Shown: one piece after another, positions 51,561 through 60,323 of the stretch
How the letters are laid out: every line of letters begins with the position of its first letter
Position numbering within the stretch: position 1 is the stretch's first letter
Assembly: GCA_947380655.1 (NCBI GenBank)
Contig: CANCRX010000003.1
Location: forward strand, 1 to 64,000
DNA: 64,000 bases
DNA from: Alcaligenaceae bacterium
GTDB lineage: Bacteria > Pseudomonadota > Gammaproteobacteria > Burkholderiales > Burkholderiaceae_B
Direction of reading: 5' to 3'
Notes under the pieces: model-generated
The model's database searches: none
What the model saw: the letters and a program-made list of their open reading frames with translations, nothing else
What the model was told of the DNA's origin: nothing
Position numbers and translations under genes: made by a program

Positions 51561-53021
51561 TCAAACACGCGTCAGAGGTCTTGACAGCACTCGACCTGGT
51601 CGTGCTCCTGTAGCTTTGCCATGATCCCACACCACTTCACCATTGACGATCACCATCTCAATGCCCTTGGACAACGCAATAGGATTTTCATACGTAGCCA
51701 CAGCATCAACAGTGTCATCATCAAACAACGTCAGGTCAGCATAAGCCCCTTCCTTAAGCACCCCACGATCAGCCAAACCAAAATTGACAGCCGTCAATCC
51801 AGTCATTTTATGTACCGCCGTCTCCAGCGAAAATAAACCTAAGGCACGACGGTAGTGTCCCAGCACGCGTGGGAAGGTTGCCCACAGCCTTGGATGGGGG
51901 GAGGCATCGTGAGGCAAACCATCCGAGCCAATCATCGTCGGTCCGAATTGCATGATCTTCTGAACATCACCCTCATCCATGCGGAAATAAATCGCACCAG
52001 CGGGTAATAGTTTTTCAACTGCTTCTTCCTGTGAAACACCCATTTTTTCAGCGATCTTATCCAAATCCTGTCCCGCATACTCAGGTAGTTTTTTAGACCA
52101 GGTCACAATCACACGCGCTGAAGTCACAGCACGACTCCAGGACAAAACTGTTGAGCCTGCGGCGTAAGGATAGCAATCCAGACAGATTGGTTGTTTTGCC
52201 ATACTTTTCTGAATAAAAGCCAGCGTCTCATCCGAACGGCCATAATTTTTCTGTCCAATCAGCTTGTGATGAGAAATCACTACAGGCACACCGACTTCGC
52301 GACCAATACGGAACGTTTCCTCAAGCGAATCCATCACACCATCGGCTTCATCACGCATATGGGTGCAATACAGGCCATTGAATTCTTTCAGAGGACGACA
52401 AATCTCGATGACTTCTTCGGTAGGCGCGGCCACTGCAGGCTCATAAAACAGGCCCGTCGACACCCCGATCGCCCCTGCCTGCATGGCCTCGCTTACCAAC
52501 ACTTTCATTTGCTCGATTTGAGCAGGTGTTGCTGCGCTTTCAAGATCGTCCATCACCGCTACACGTAGTGTTGTATGGCCAACGAGCATTGCACGGTTAG
52601 TTGTAGCAGGCTGAGCCTTTAGCGCAGAAAGATAAGATGCAAAGGTTGGAAATTTGAACCAACTCCCCTCGTCATCCAGCAGATTCAAGGGCGGAGTCAC
52701 CGGGTCAGGAATCGGCCGCGGCATCGGAGCGAGCGACACGCCGCAGTTTCCGCCAATAATGGTGGTCACACCCTGACTGATTTTTGGCGTCATTTCAGGA
52801 TCAGACAACATCATTCGATCATCGTGAGTATGTGCATCAATAAAACCTGGTGCGGCAACCCTACCCTGCAGATCAATCTCGTTTTTAGACGAACTTAATG
52901 ACAAATCACCGATCTTGGCGATGCGATCACCAACAATCCCGATATCCGCGGAATACCGGGGCGCACCGGTTCCATCGATCACGGTGGCATGTCGAATAAT
53001 CAAATCGAAATTTTTCTGCAT
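51561..53021 (-). CDS. N-acyl-D-amino-acid deacylase (D-aminoacylase)
   Basis: A 486-residue amidohydrolase-superfamily enzyme. The metal motif is His64-x-His66 in IDAHTHDD, Cys93 lies in GGNCGVS, and later His in THMRDE and ISHHK and the catalytic Asp in GSDGLPHD are present, as in D-aminoacylase. It cleaves N-acyl-D-amino acids (or dihydropyrimidine-like amides) in the cytoplasm. AAAGG lies six bases before the ATG. It is divergent from a Bug gene followed by an M20 deacylase, suggesting a shared N-acyl compound. Confidence 0.87.
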   Translation of the reverse strand: MQKNFDLIIRHATVIDGTGAPRYSADIGIVGDRIAKIGDLSLSSSKNEIDLQGRVAAPGFIDAHTHDDRMMLSDPEMTPKISQGVTTIIGGNCGVSLAPMPRPIPDPVTPPLNLLDDEGSWFKFPTFASYLSALKAQPATTNRAMLVGHTTLRVAVMDDLESAATPAQIEQMKVLVSEAMQAGAIGVSTGLFYEPAVAAPTEEVIEICRPLKEFNGLYCTHMRDEADGVMDSLEETFRIGREVGVPVVISHHKLIGQKNYGRSDETLAFIQKSMAKQPICLDCYPYAAGSTVLSWSRAVTSARVIVTWSKKLPEYAGQDLDKIAEKMGVSQEEAVEKLLPAGAIYFRMDEGDVQKIMQFGPTMIGSDGLPHDASPHPRLWATFPRVLGHYRRALGLFSLETAVHKMTGLTAVNFGLADRGVLKEGAYADLTLFDDDTVDAVATYENPIALSKGIEMVIVNGEVVWDHGKATGARPGRVLSRPLTRV

Positions 53022-53044
53022 AAAAAACCTTTCACGAATGTATT

Positions 53045-53072
53045 TTTACAGGCACAGTACAAACTATATACT
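53045..53072 (+). promoter_or_regulatory. Sigma-70-type promoter for Bug 9 operon
   Basis: TTTACA at 53045-53050 and TATACT at 53067-53072, with a 16-base spacer, match the vegetative promoter consensus well. The start of Bug gene 9 lies about 90 bases downstream. Two ACAGTACA-like repeats flank the -10 box. Confidence 0.5.
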
Positions 53073-53164
53073 GACTAACAATGATCGACAGTACATTCCT
53101 GCTGAACGCTGGTGATCCGGCTTTCAGACTGATTCTACGACCGCTCACCACCATGAGGATCAAT

Positions 53165-54133
53165 ATGCGTATCAAAAGTTTGATTACGGGTTTACTGATG
53201 GCTTGCCTGCTTGGCACCTCACTTAGTGCAGTGGCTGCTTACCCAGACAAACCTATCAGACTGATCGTGCCCTCCGCATCCGGCGGCGCAGCCGATGTGC
53301 TGATGCGCACGCTCGCTATTGAGCTTTCCAATCAGATGGGCGTGCCTTTTATTGTGGAAAACAAACCTGGCGGCTCCTTCGTAATTGGCACGATGGAGCT
53401 CATTCGCGCGGCACCTGATGGCTACACGCTTGCCTACGGCAACGTCGTGTCCTTAGCGACCAATAGTTCGTTGCTCGCTAAAATTCCCTACAAAATCGAA
53501 GACCTGACCCTAATCTCTAACGCCTTTCGCGTTGTGAATATCCTGGCAGTCAATAACAACGTTCCTGTGAACACTGTCCAGGAACTGATCGCCTACGCCA
53601 AACAAAACCCAGGCAAACTCGCTTTTAGCTCAGACGGTAACGGCACCACTTCACATCTGGGCATGGAATATTTCAAATCGATGGCCGGCATTGATCTTTT
53701 GCATGTACCCTACAAAGGCGCCTCTGCCGCAGTCACTGACTTACAAGGTGGCGGGGTACAACTCATGATGATGAACACACCCGTCGCAGCACCACACATC
53801 GAAGCCGGTCGACTACGTGCCCTTGGAATTTCCGATAGCCAGCGTTCCCCTGCATTTCCTACGATTCCTACTATTTCAGAGTCTGGACTCACAGGCTACG
53901 AAGTTTTTGCCTGGGGCGGCCTGGTGGGCCCTGCCAACATGCCTGCAGAGATCGTGGAGCGTCTGAACAAAGAGACGCGTAAAGCACTCGCTAGCCCAGC
54001 ATTACTGGAAAAGTTCAAAACCTTTGGTGCCGCTGCTACGCCAAGCACACCAGAAGAGTTTCTGGCTCTATCCCGAGCGGAAACCAAAAAATGGGCCGAA
54101 GTCATTAAAACCTCCGGCGCAAAAATAGATTGA
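53165..54133 (+). CDS. Bug/TctC-family solute-binding protein 9
   Basis: A 322-residue binding protein. The leader MRIKSLITGLLMACLLG ends at AVAAY; then YPDKPIRLIVPSASGG, ENKPGGSFVIG and VPYKGASAA. The frame is open 84 bases further upstream, but GAGGATCAAT before this ATG and the signal peptide decide the start. The M20 amidohydrolase gene follows six bases later, so an N-acyl amino acid such as hippurate is a plausible ligand. Confidence 0.9.
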   Translation: MRIKSLITGLLMACLLGTSLSAVAAYPDKPIRLIVPSASGGAADVLMRTLAIELSNQMGVPFIVENKPGGSFVIGTMELIRAAPDGYTLAYGNVVSLATNSSLLAKIPYKIEDLTLISNAFRVVNILAVNNNVPVNTVQELIAYAKQNPGKLAFSSDGNGTTSHLGMEYFKSMAGIDLLHVPYKGASAAVTDLQGGGVQLMMMNTPVAAPHIEAGRLRALGISDSQRSPAFPTIPTISESGLTGYEVFAWGGLVGPANMPAEIVERLNKETRKALASPALLEKFKTFGAAATPSTPEEFLALSRAETKKWAEVIKTSGAKID

Positions 54134-54139
54134 GAAACC

Positions 54140-55336
54140 ATGCAAGCCACACCTGACATCACCCCCTATCTGGGCAAACTCATTAGCTTTAGACGGGATC
54201 TGCACGCTCACCCAGAGTTAAAGTTCGAAGAATTTCGGACCTCCGATCAGATTGCTGCGTACCTTGGAACACTCGGGCTAACTGTGCATCGCGGCTTAAG
54301 TAAAACGGGCCTCGTCGCGACCTTGCGTGGCACAGGTCCACATGCTGGCGATCCTAAACGCGTCATTGCGCTGCGTGCAGACATGGATGCACTGCCTGTG
54401 ACAGAAGCGAATCAGTTTGAACACCTCAGTAAAAACATTGGACGTATGCATGCCTGCGGTCACGACGGGCACACAGCCATGCTCCTTGGCGGAGCAACGC
54501 TTTTGCAGGCGAAACCAGATTTTGATGGAACAGTACACTTTATTTTCCAGCCTGGCGAAGAAGGCGGCGCAGGAGCGCGTGTCATGATTGAGGAAGGTTT
54601 ATTTGAAAAGTTTCCTGCCACAGCCGTGTTTGCCCTGCATAACTGGCCACCATTACCTGCAGGAAAAATGGGGGTACGTGTAGGGCCGATCATGGCATCG
54701 ACCAACCGCTTTGAAATTAGAATTTCCGGGCGTGGTGGCCATGCAGCGCAACCGCACAACACCGTGGATCCCATTCCGGTTGCCTGTGCACTCGTGACAC
54801 AACTGCAAACGCTTGTCTCACGGACGATTGACCCACTGGATGCAGCGGTGTTGACGGTTGGGAAAATTGAAGCAGGCACGATTGAAAATATTATTCCAAA
54901 CGAAGCGGCTATCTATGGCACATGCCGCACACTCAGCACCGAAACATTGCACCACTTGATCTCTGGTATCGAGCGAATGAGCTCACACGTCGCCGCTGCC
55001 CATGGGGCAACCGCTCGCGTCATTATCAAACCCGGTTACCCATGCACCATCAACCATCCCAAAGAAGCGCGCTTCATGGCCGAAGTCATGGCAGCAACAG
55101 TTGGAGATAAAAACACAAACGCTGACGTACTGCCAGCCATGACAGGAGAAGATTTCAGCTTCATGCTGGAAAAAGTTCCAGGTGCCTACGGCTTCATTGG
55201 AAATGGCCACGGCGGTTTGCCGGGCGTCGGTCTGCACAACGCTTCGTACGATTTCAATGACGATATTCTTGGTATCGGCGCAAATTTCTGGGATCGTCTG
55301 GTTAGACAGTGGTTTGAAAAGGAAATACCAGCATGA
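54140..55336 (+). CDS. M20 amidohydrolase (hippurate hydrolase/IAA-amino acid hydrolase type)
   Basis: A 398-residue metalloenzyme. The family start FRRDLHAHPEL, the metal Cys106 and His108 in MHACGHDGHT, and the Glu140-Glu141 pair in FQPGEEGG are present. Such enzymes hydrolyse N-acyl amino acids, freeing benzoate, acetate or indole acetate. It is flanked by two Bug genes, the second overlapping its stop by four bases, which makes a binder-hydrolase-binder cassette. Confidence 0.9.
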   Translation: MQATPDITPYLGKLISFRRDLHAHPELKFEEFRTSDQIAAYLGTLGLTVHRGLSKTGLVATLRGTGPHAGDPKRVIALRADMDALPVTEANQFEHLSKNIGRMHACGHDGHTAMLLGGATLLQAKPDFDGTVHFIFQPGEEGGAGARVMIEEGLFEKFPATAVFALHNWPPLPAGKMGVRVGPIMASTNRFEIRISGRGGHAAQPHNTVDPIPVACALVTQLQTLVSRTIDPLDAAVLTVGKIEAGTIENIIPNEAAIYGTCRTLSTETLHHLISGIERMSSHVAAAHGATARVIIKPGYPCTINHPKEARFMAEVMAATVGDKNTNADVLPAMTGEDFSFMLEKVPGAYGFIGNGHGGLPGVGLHNASYDFNDDILGIGANFWDRLVRQWFEKEIPA

Positions 55337-56328
55337 CCTCAAGACGTCAGATCATCGGACTCGGACTTACCGGCATCGCCACCGCGTTGTGCAGCGTCTC
55401 ACTCAGTCAGGCTCAAACCCAGAATCAAAACTGGCCGGCTAAGCCCATCAAGATTATTGTGCCTTATCCGACCGCTGGGGTCAGTGACACAATCGTACGC
55501 ATGCTAGCAGAGCGTCTCACGGTCGTTCTCGGTCAACCTGTCCTCGTTGAAAACCGCGCAGGAGCAGGCGGCACACTGGGCATGGACATGGTGGCTCGCG
55601 CAGCACCTGATGGCTATACGCTCGGATTTGCAGCGATCAGTCCGCTGACCCTCAATCCACATGTGATGAAGGTACCCTACGATGCAATAAAAGACTTTGC
55701 ACCGATAGGTTCAGCAATGTATTCACCCATTTACTTACTGGCGACACCAAAGTTCGCAGGCAAAACATTTGAAGACGTTATCGCGATGAGCCGTGCAAAA
55801 CCAGGCTCTATCACCGTAGCAACTTCGGGATACGGCACTGTTGGACACATCATGCTGGAGCAGCTCAATAAAAAAGCTGGCATCACGCTCACGCATATTC
55901 CATATAAAGGCGGCGCCCAGATCTCTACTGATGCACTGGGCGGTCAGTTTGATCTGATGTTTGCCAACCCCTATGCAAATCTGAATGCATTGATTGAGCA
56001 GGGAAAATTAAATCCTCTCGCCGTAGGGTCACCGACTCGTCTGGCCAATCTTCCTCAAATGCGTACCTTTGGAGAACTCGGGTACGCAGAAGTTAATCTG
56101 ACCTCACTATTTGGTTTTTTTGCTCCCGGCGCAACGCCCGCGGAGATCATCAACAAACTCAATGCAGAGATCAATAAAGTGCTCAATGAACCTGAAACTC
56201 AGGCACGCGTGAAGAAAACAGAGAACCTGGTGATCACAAGTACGCCTGCTGAGTTTTCCTCAACGATTAAACAGGAGTTCGCTGCAAACGCCCGTATCGT
56301 CAAGGAAGCAGACATCAGGGCTGAGTAG
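55333..56328 (+). CDS. Bug/TctC-family solute-binding protein 10
   Basis: A 331-residue binding protein. The leader has TSRRQIIGLGLTG, so a Tat-like signal is possible, and ends near SQAQT; then WPAKPIKIIVPYPTAG, ENRAGAGGTLG and IPYKGGAQI. The start overlaps the M20 gene (ATGA). Its 3' end overlaps the convergent dipeptidase gene by 14 bases. Confidence 0.9.
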   Translation: MTSRRQIIGLGLTGIATALCSVSLSQAQTQNQNWPAKPIKIIVPYPTAGVSDTIVRMLAERLTVVLGQPVLVENRAGAGGTLGMDMVARAAPDGYTLGFAAISPLTLNPHVMKVPYDAIKDFAPIGSAMYSPIYLLATPKFAGKTFEDVIAMSRAKPGSITVATSGYGTVGHIMLEQLNKKAGITLTHIPYKGGAQISTDALGGQFDLMFANPYANLNALIEQGKLNPLAVGSPTRLANLPQMRTFGELGYAEVNLTSLFGFFAPGATPAEIINKLNAEINKVLNEPETQARVKKTENLVITSTPAEFSSTIKQEFAANARIVKEADIRAE

Positions 56329-57736
56329 TTTTTGCAATCCTTGCGCCCTCATCACCCAAATCCCACCATAAACCTGCCATTAACTGGAGGGACTCGCGCG
56401 CGACTGAGCCAAGCATGTGCTCATTAGGTGCATGTTGTGAGCAGGCCGCATAGGAATGAGGCACCCATACAGTCGGCAAACCGAGAATTTTTGAAAAAGC
56501 ATCGTTAGGTAAAGTGCCACCAAGGTTAGGCAAGATATCTACTTCCTTGCCAACGGAGCGTTTAATAGAGGCAGCGGCCATTCTGACCCAGGCATTATCA
56601 GGATCCAGACGCGTCGCCTCAGCAGCCTCCCCACGGCTCGCAATCACCTCAATATCGGTGTAGCCATGCGCATCAAGATGGGCACGGATATGCTCAACAA
56701 AGTGCTCGTTGTCACTTCCAACTACGTAACGCAACTGACAATACGCTACAGCATGACCAGGAATAGCATTAACCGGAGCATCAGGGTTACCGGTTTTGAA
56801 CGCCAGGGTTTCAAAAGTATTCCAGCCAAAGACCCGCTCAGCTGGCGTCAGGCCAGGTTCCGCCCAGTCCAGATCAATTTCAGGATCGTTTGGCCCACCG
56901 CCCACTTCAATACTTTTCAAAGCATTTTTCACATTTTCAGGCAGTGCGTTAGGCAACAGCTTAGGAACCAGTATCTTTCCTTTTTCATCACACATCGAAG
57001 CCAGAGCATTAGCCAGACGGATGCCGGGATTTCTAAGCAATCCACCCCAGTTCCCGGAGTGATGTGCGCCATCGCGCAAGGCAATACGCAACTCAAAGTT
57101 AAAAGCTCCGCGTGAACCAAGAAACAGTGTTGGGCGTGCAGCAGAGACGCGCGGACCATCAGAAGCGAGAAAAAGGTCGGCGGCCAATAACTCACCGTGT
57201 TGCTCGCACATTTCGCGCAAACCGGGCGACCCCATTTCCTCGCCCATTTCAATCATCAGCTTGACGTCGTAACCGAGCTTACCCTGACGCGCAGTGATCA
57301 CTTGTTCCAAAGCAGCCAGATTGATACTGTGCTGCCCTTTATTGTCAGCAGTGCCACGCCCGTACCAGCGATCACCTTGGATGTTGAGCTTCCAGGGCTC
57401 GAGCCCCGCATGCCACTGCGGTGCATAGCCACGCACCACATCACCATGACCGTAACTCAGTACAGTAAATGCTGAACCATGTTCGTGGCGCTGGGCAATC
57501 AGGAATGGAGCGCCACCTTCAACGGGATTAGGAATGAGTCGGCACTCAAAATCCAGACTCTTGAGTATTGGAATCAGTTCATCAGTCAAATAGGCAGTCA
57601 AGATTTCAAGCTTGCCTGGCTCCTGACTTTCAGTGGGCATCGCCACGCGACGAGCAAGGGTCGCCTGGAAAGAACCCTGATCAAAATAGGCGGTTGCGAG
57701 GTCGATCGCTTGCTGGCGGCTCATAATAAGACTCAT
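56315..57736 (-). CDS. M20-family peptidase (dipeptidase-like)
   Basis: A 473-residue zinc peptidase with metal motif GHGDVVRGY, the bridging aspartate in GRGTADNKGQH and the catalytic glutamates in EMGEEMGSPG. The long lid domain and size suit the dipeptidase (PepV/CNDP) branch. Two ATGs four codons apart can start; neither has a strong ribosome site. It acts in the cytoplasm on dipeptides or N-acyl amino acids and fits the deacylase theme of the region. The gene ends inside the last codons of Bug gene 10 on the other strand. Confidence 0.88.
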   Translation of the reverse strand: MSLIMSRQQAIDLATAYFDQGSFQATLARRVAMPTESQEPGKLEILTAYLTDELIPILKSLDFECRLIPNPVEGGAPFLIAQRHEHGSAFTVLSYGHGDVVRGYAPQWHAGLEPWKLNIQGDRWYGRGTADNKGQHSINLAALEQVITARQGKLGYDVKLMIEMGEEMGSPGLREMCEQHGELLAADLFLASDGPRVSAARPTLFLGSRGAFNFELRIALRDGAHHSGNWGGLLRNPGIRLANALASMCDEKGKILVPKLLPNALPENVKNALKSIEVGGGPNDPEIDLDWAEPGLTPAERVFGWNTFETLAFKTGNPDAPVNAIPGHAVAYCQLRYVVGSDNEHFVEHIRAHLDAHGYTDIEVIASRGEAAEATRLDPDNAWVRMAAASIKRSVGKEVDILPNLGGTLPNDAFSKILGLPTVWVPHSYAACSQHAPNEHMLGSVARESLQLMAGLWWDLGDEGARIAKTTQP

Positions 57737-57818
57737 TGGCTAGTTTCAAGATGTCAAAAGCTTAAGCCAATGACACTCCGAACACAAACAGAATCATTAC
57801 CCAGAGACAGAAATTTAA

Positions 57819-58835
57819 TTATTTGACAATAATCTGATCAAACACCCCACCATCGCTGAAGTGTTTTTTCTGCACTTGCTGCCAGTCACCAAAAACCTCT
57901 GCGATTGAAACAAAATTCAATTTAGAAAAATTTGCAGCATATTTGGCGGCTGCTTTTGGATCAATTGGACGGTAATAATGTTTTCCAGCGATCTCCTGAC
58001 CCTCAGGGGAATACAAATATTCCAGATAGGCAGTCGCTACTTTTCTCGTGCCCTTTTTATCAACAACTTTGTCTACCACTGCAACAGGGGGTTCTGCCAG
58101 AATAGAAATGGATGGGGTGACCAAGTCAAACTTATCTGGACCTAATTCTTTCAATGCAAGATAAGCCTCATTTTCCCAAGCAAGCAACACATCACCAATG
58201 CCTCGTTCCGCAAAAGAAGTCGTGGCACCTCGGGCTCCCGAGTCAAGTACTTTAACGTTTGCATACAACGCTCTGACAAAATCTTTAGCTGTTGCGTCAT
58301 TTCCGCCCGGTTGTTTAAGTGCATAGGCCCAGGCAGCCAGATAGTTCCACCGCGCCCCCCCTGAAGTTTTTGGATTCGGCGTCACCACAGCAATACCAGG
58401 CTTGACCAGATCATTCCAATCAACAATCTTTTTTGGATTGCCCTTGCGCACCAGAAAAACGATTGTCGATGTGTAAGGTGAAGATTGATTAGGTAGCTTT
58501 TTCTGCCAGTCACTAGAGATCAGATTGAATCGAGCCAAAGCATCAATGTCATAGGCCAGCGCCAACGTCACCACATCGGCATCCAGCCCGTCGATTACTG
58601 ATCGTGCCTGTTTACCTGAACCACCATGGGACTGTCTGAGCGACAAGGTTTCGCCTGCAGTTTCTTTCCAGTGTTTAGCAAACGCTTTGTTGAAATCCTG
58701 ATACAGCTCACGAGTAGGATCGTAGGATACGTTCAGAAGCGCAGTCTGCGAAAAAGCGTTGAATACAAAAGCAAAGGTTAAAAATAACGTACCGAAAAGT
58801 GTAAATAAATTCAAGCGTACCAGATTCATCTTCAT
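57819..58835 (-). CDS. sbp: Sulfate/thiosulfate-binding periplasmic protein
   Basis: A 338-residue protein of the Sbp/CysP family. A long hydrophobic signal (about 5-29) ends FSQTA, followed by LLNVSYDPTRELYQ, the usual family start; SHGGSGKQARSVI and the later GGARWNYLAAWAYA are sulfate-contact regions. AGGAAATATC precedes the ATG. It is the third gene of the unit, 114 bases after cysN. The permease and ATPase genes (cysTWA) are absent, so it must serve a transporter encoded elsewhere. Confidence 0.92.
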   Translation of the reverse strand: MKMNLVRLNLFTLFGTLFLTFAFVFNAFSQTALLNVSYDPTRELYQDFNKAFAKHWKETAGETLSLRQSHGGSGKQARSVIDGLDADVVTLALAYDIDALARFNLISSDWQKKLPNQSSPYTSTIVFLVRKGNPKKIVDWNDLVKPGIAVVTPNPKTSGGARWNYLAAWAYALKQPGGNDATAKDFVRALYANVKVLDSGARGATTSFAERGIGDVLLAWENEAYLALKELGPDKFDLVTPSISILAEPPVAVVDKVVDKKGTRKVATAYLEYLYSPEGQEIAGKHYYRPIDPKAAAKYAANFSKLNFVSIAEVFGDWQQVQKKHFSDGGVFDQIIVK

Positions 58836-58949
58836 GATATTTCCTGCAAATTAAACATGTATCCAATCTACAGAGAGATCGTCATCAATCAAACGAAATA
58901 GAAGTACTTAGCTCATGCACCAAGCGGTTAAATACTTATTACTTTTTTA

Positions 58950-60323
58950 TCAGGCAATTACTTGACGGATCATCCCGGCGGCAACCGTATGCTTGGTCGC
59001 ATCATCAATCAACACAAAAGAACCCGTCGCGACAGACTCGTCATATAAATCAGCAGCGATTGGCTTCTGTAACGCCAGGTGAATACGACCGATTTCATTT
59101 GTCCTGATTGTCGAGGCGCCATAGCCCTGCGACAAGGTGTGTATATCAAGCACCTGCTCGATATTTTTGACCTTTGCAAATACAGTTTGTGTCGTGTGTT
59201 GAAGCAAATATTTTCGCGACAAAGATAATGACTCTGCATCCAGCCAACATACGTCTGCCTGGAGTGATTTAGCCAAGACCGGCTGATCATTTGTTGATTC
59301 ATCCGAAACAATCAAATCGCCACGGGAGACATCTACATCATCTGTTAAGCGAATCATCACAGCCTGACCCAGTACCGCTTTTTCAACACCAGAATCGGTT
59401 AAATCCGCAACGCGATCATTTGCCACCTGAATTTCAGCGACAGTTGAAATCTGGCCACCAGGCAATATTTTTACTTTTTGCCCTAATCTTATTTGTCCTG
59501 ACTCGACCTGTCCCAGGTAGCCACGAAAATCTTCGGCGGCACTGCCGTCCTGCCTGGCAACAAATTGGACAGGAACACGCAACGACTGTAGGCGAGCGCC
59601 GTGACGAATCTCTACGGACTCAAGCCACTGGAGCAGGCTAGGCCCAGCGTACCAGGGCGTCGCATCGCTCAACTCAACAACATTATCGCCTTGTAATGCA
59701 GAGACGGGGATCGTCACAGGCTCAGGCAATCCAATGGTGCGCGCTAACGCTTCTACCGAGAAACGAATTTTATTAAAAACACCCTCATCAAAACCAAGTA
59801 AATCCATCTTGTTTATAGCGAATACCACGTGCTGCAAGCCCAACAAACGCACAATCGAAGCATGTCGTTTTGTCTGTGCAAGTAATCCAGCCGGCTCAAC
59901 CGTTAAATCAACGCGTGTTGCGTCTACCAAAACAACTGCCACATCAGCCTGAGAAGCTCCCGTAACCAGATTGCGTGTGTATTGTTCATGTCCAGGTGCA
60001 TCGGCCACGATAAACTTACGTTTAGTCGTTGCAAAATATCGGTAGGCGACATCAATGGTGATGCCTTGTTCACGCTCGGCCTCCAGACCGTCAGTCAGCA
60101 GTGCCAGATCGACCTGGGCATCATTTGCTTTAACGCGTGCATGTCGTGTTTTTGATAAGGCCAGCAATTGATCAGCCAGGACCGCTTTACTGTCATAGAG
60201 CAAACGACCAATCAGCGTGCTTTTTCCATCATCTACGCTACCCGCTGTGATGAAACGCACCACACCCAGTGAATCACCATTGATCTGGCTCTTCATATCT
60301 ACTGATACCTGGTTCTGACTCAT
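58950..60323 (-). CDS. cysN: Sulfate adenylyltransferase subunit 1 (GTPase)
   Basis: A 457-residue GTPase that drives ATP sulfurylase. The P-loop GSVDDGKST, the G3 motif DAPGHEQY and G4 NKMDL are clear, followed by two EF-Tu-like beta domains. No APS kinase (CysC) domain is fused. Its ATG overlaps the stop of the CysH-CysD fusion gene by one base (TGATG), with AAGGA in front, so the two subunits are made in step. Confidence 0.94.
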   Translation of the reverse strand: MSQNQVSVDMKSQINGDSLGVVRFITAGSVDDGKSTLIGRLLYDSKAVLADQLLALSKTRHARVKANDAQVDLALLTDGLEAEREQGITIDVAYRYFATTKRKFIVADAPGHEQYTRNLVTGASQADVAVVLVDATRVDLTVEPAGLLAQTKRHASIVRLLGLQHVVFAINKMDLLGFDEGVFNKIRFSVEALARTIGLPEPVTIPVSALQGDNVVELSDATPWYAGPSLLQWLESVEIRHGARLQSLRVPVQFVARQDGSAAEDFRGYLGQVESGQIRLGQKVKILPGGQISTVAEIQVANDRVADLTDSGVEKAVLGQAVMIRLTDDVDVSRGDLIVSDESTNDQPVLAKSLQADVCWLDAESLSLSRKYLLQHTTQTVFAKVKNIEQVLDIHTLSQGYGASTIRTNEIGRIHLALQKPIAADLYDESVATGSFVLIDDATKHTVAAGMIRQVIA

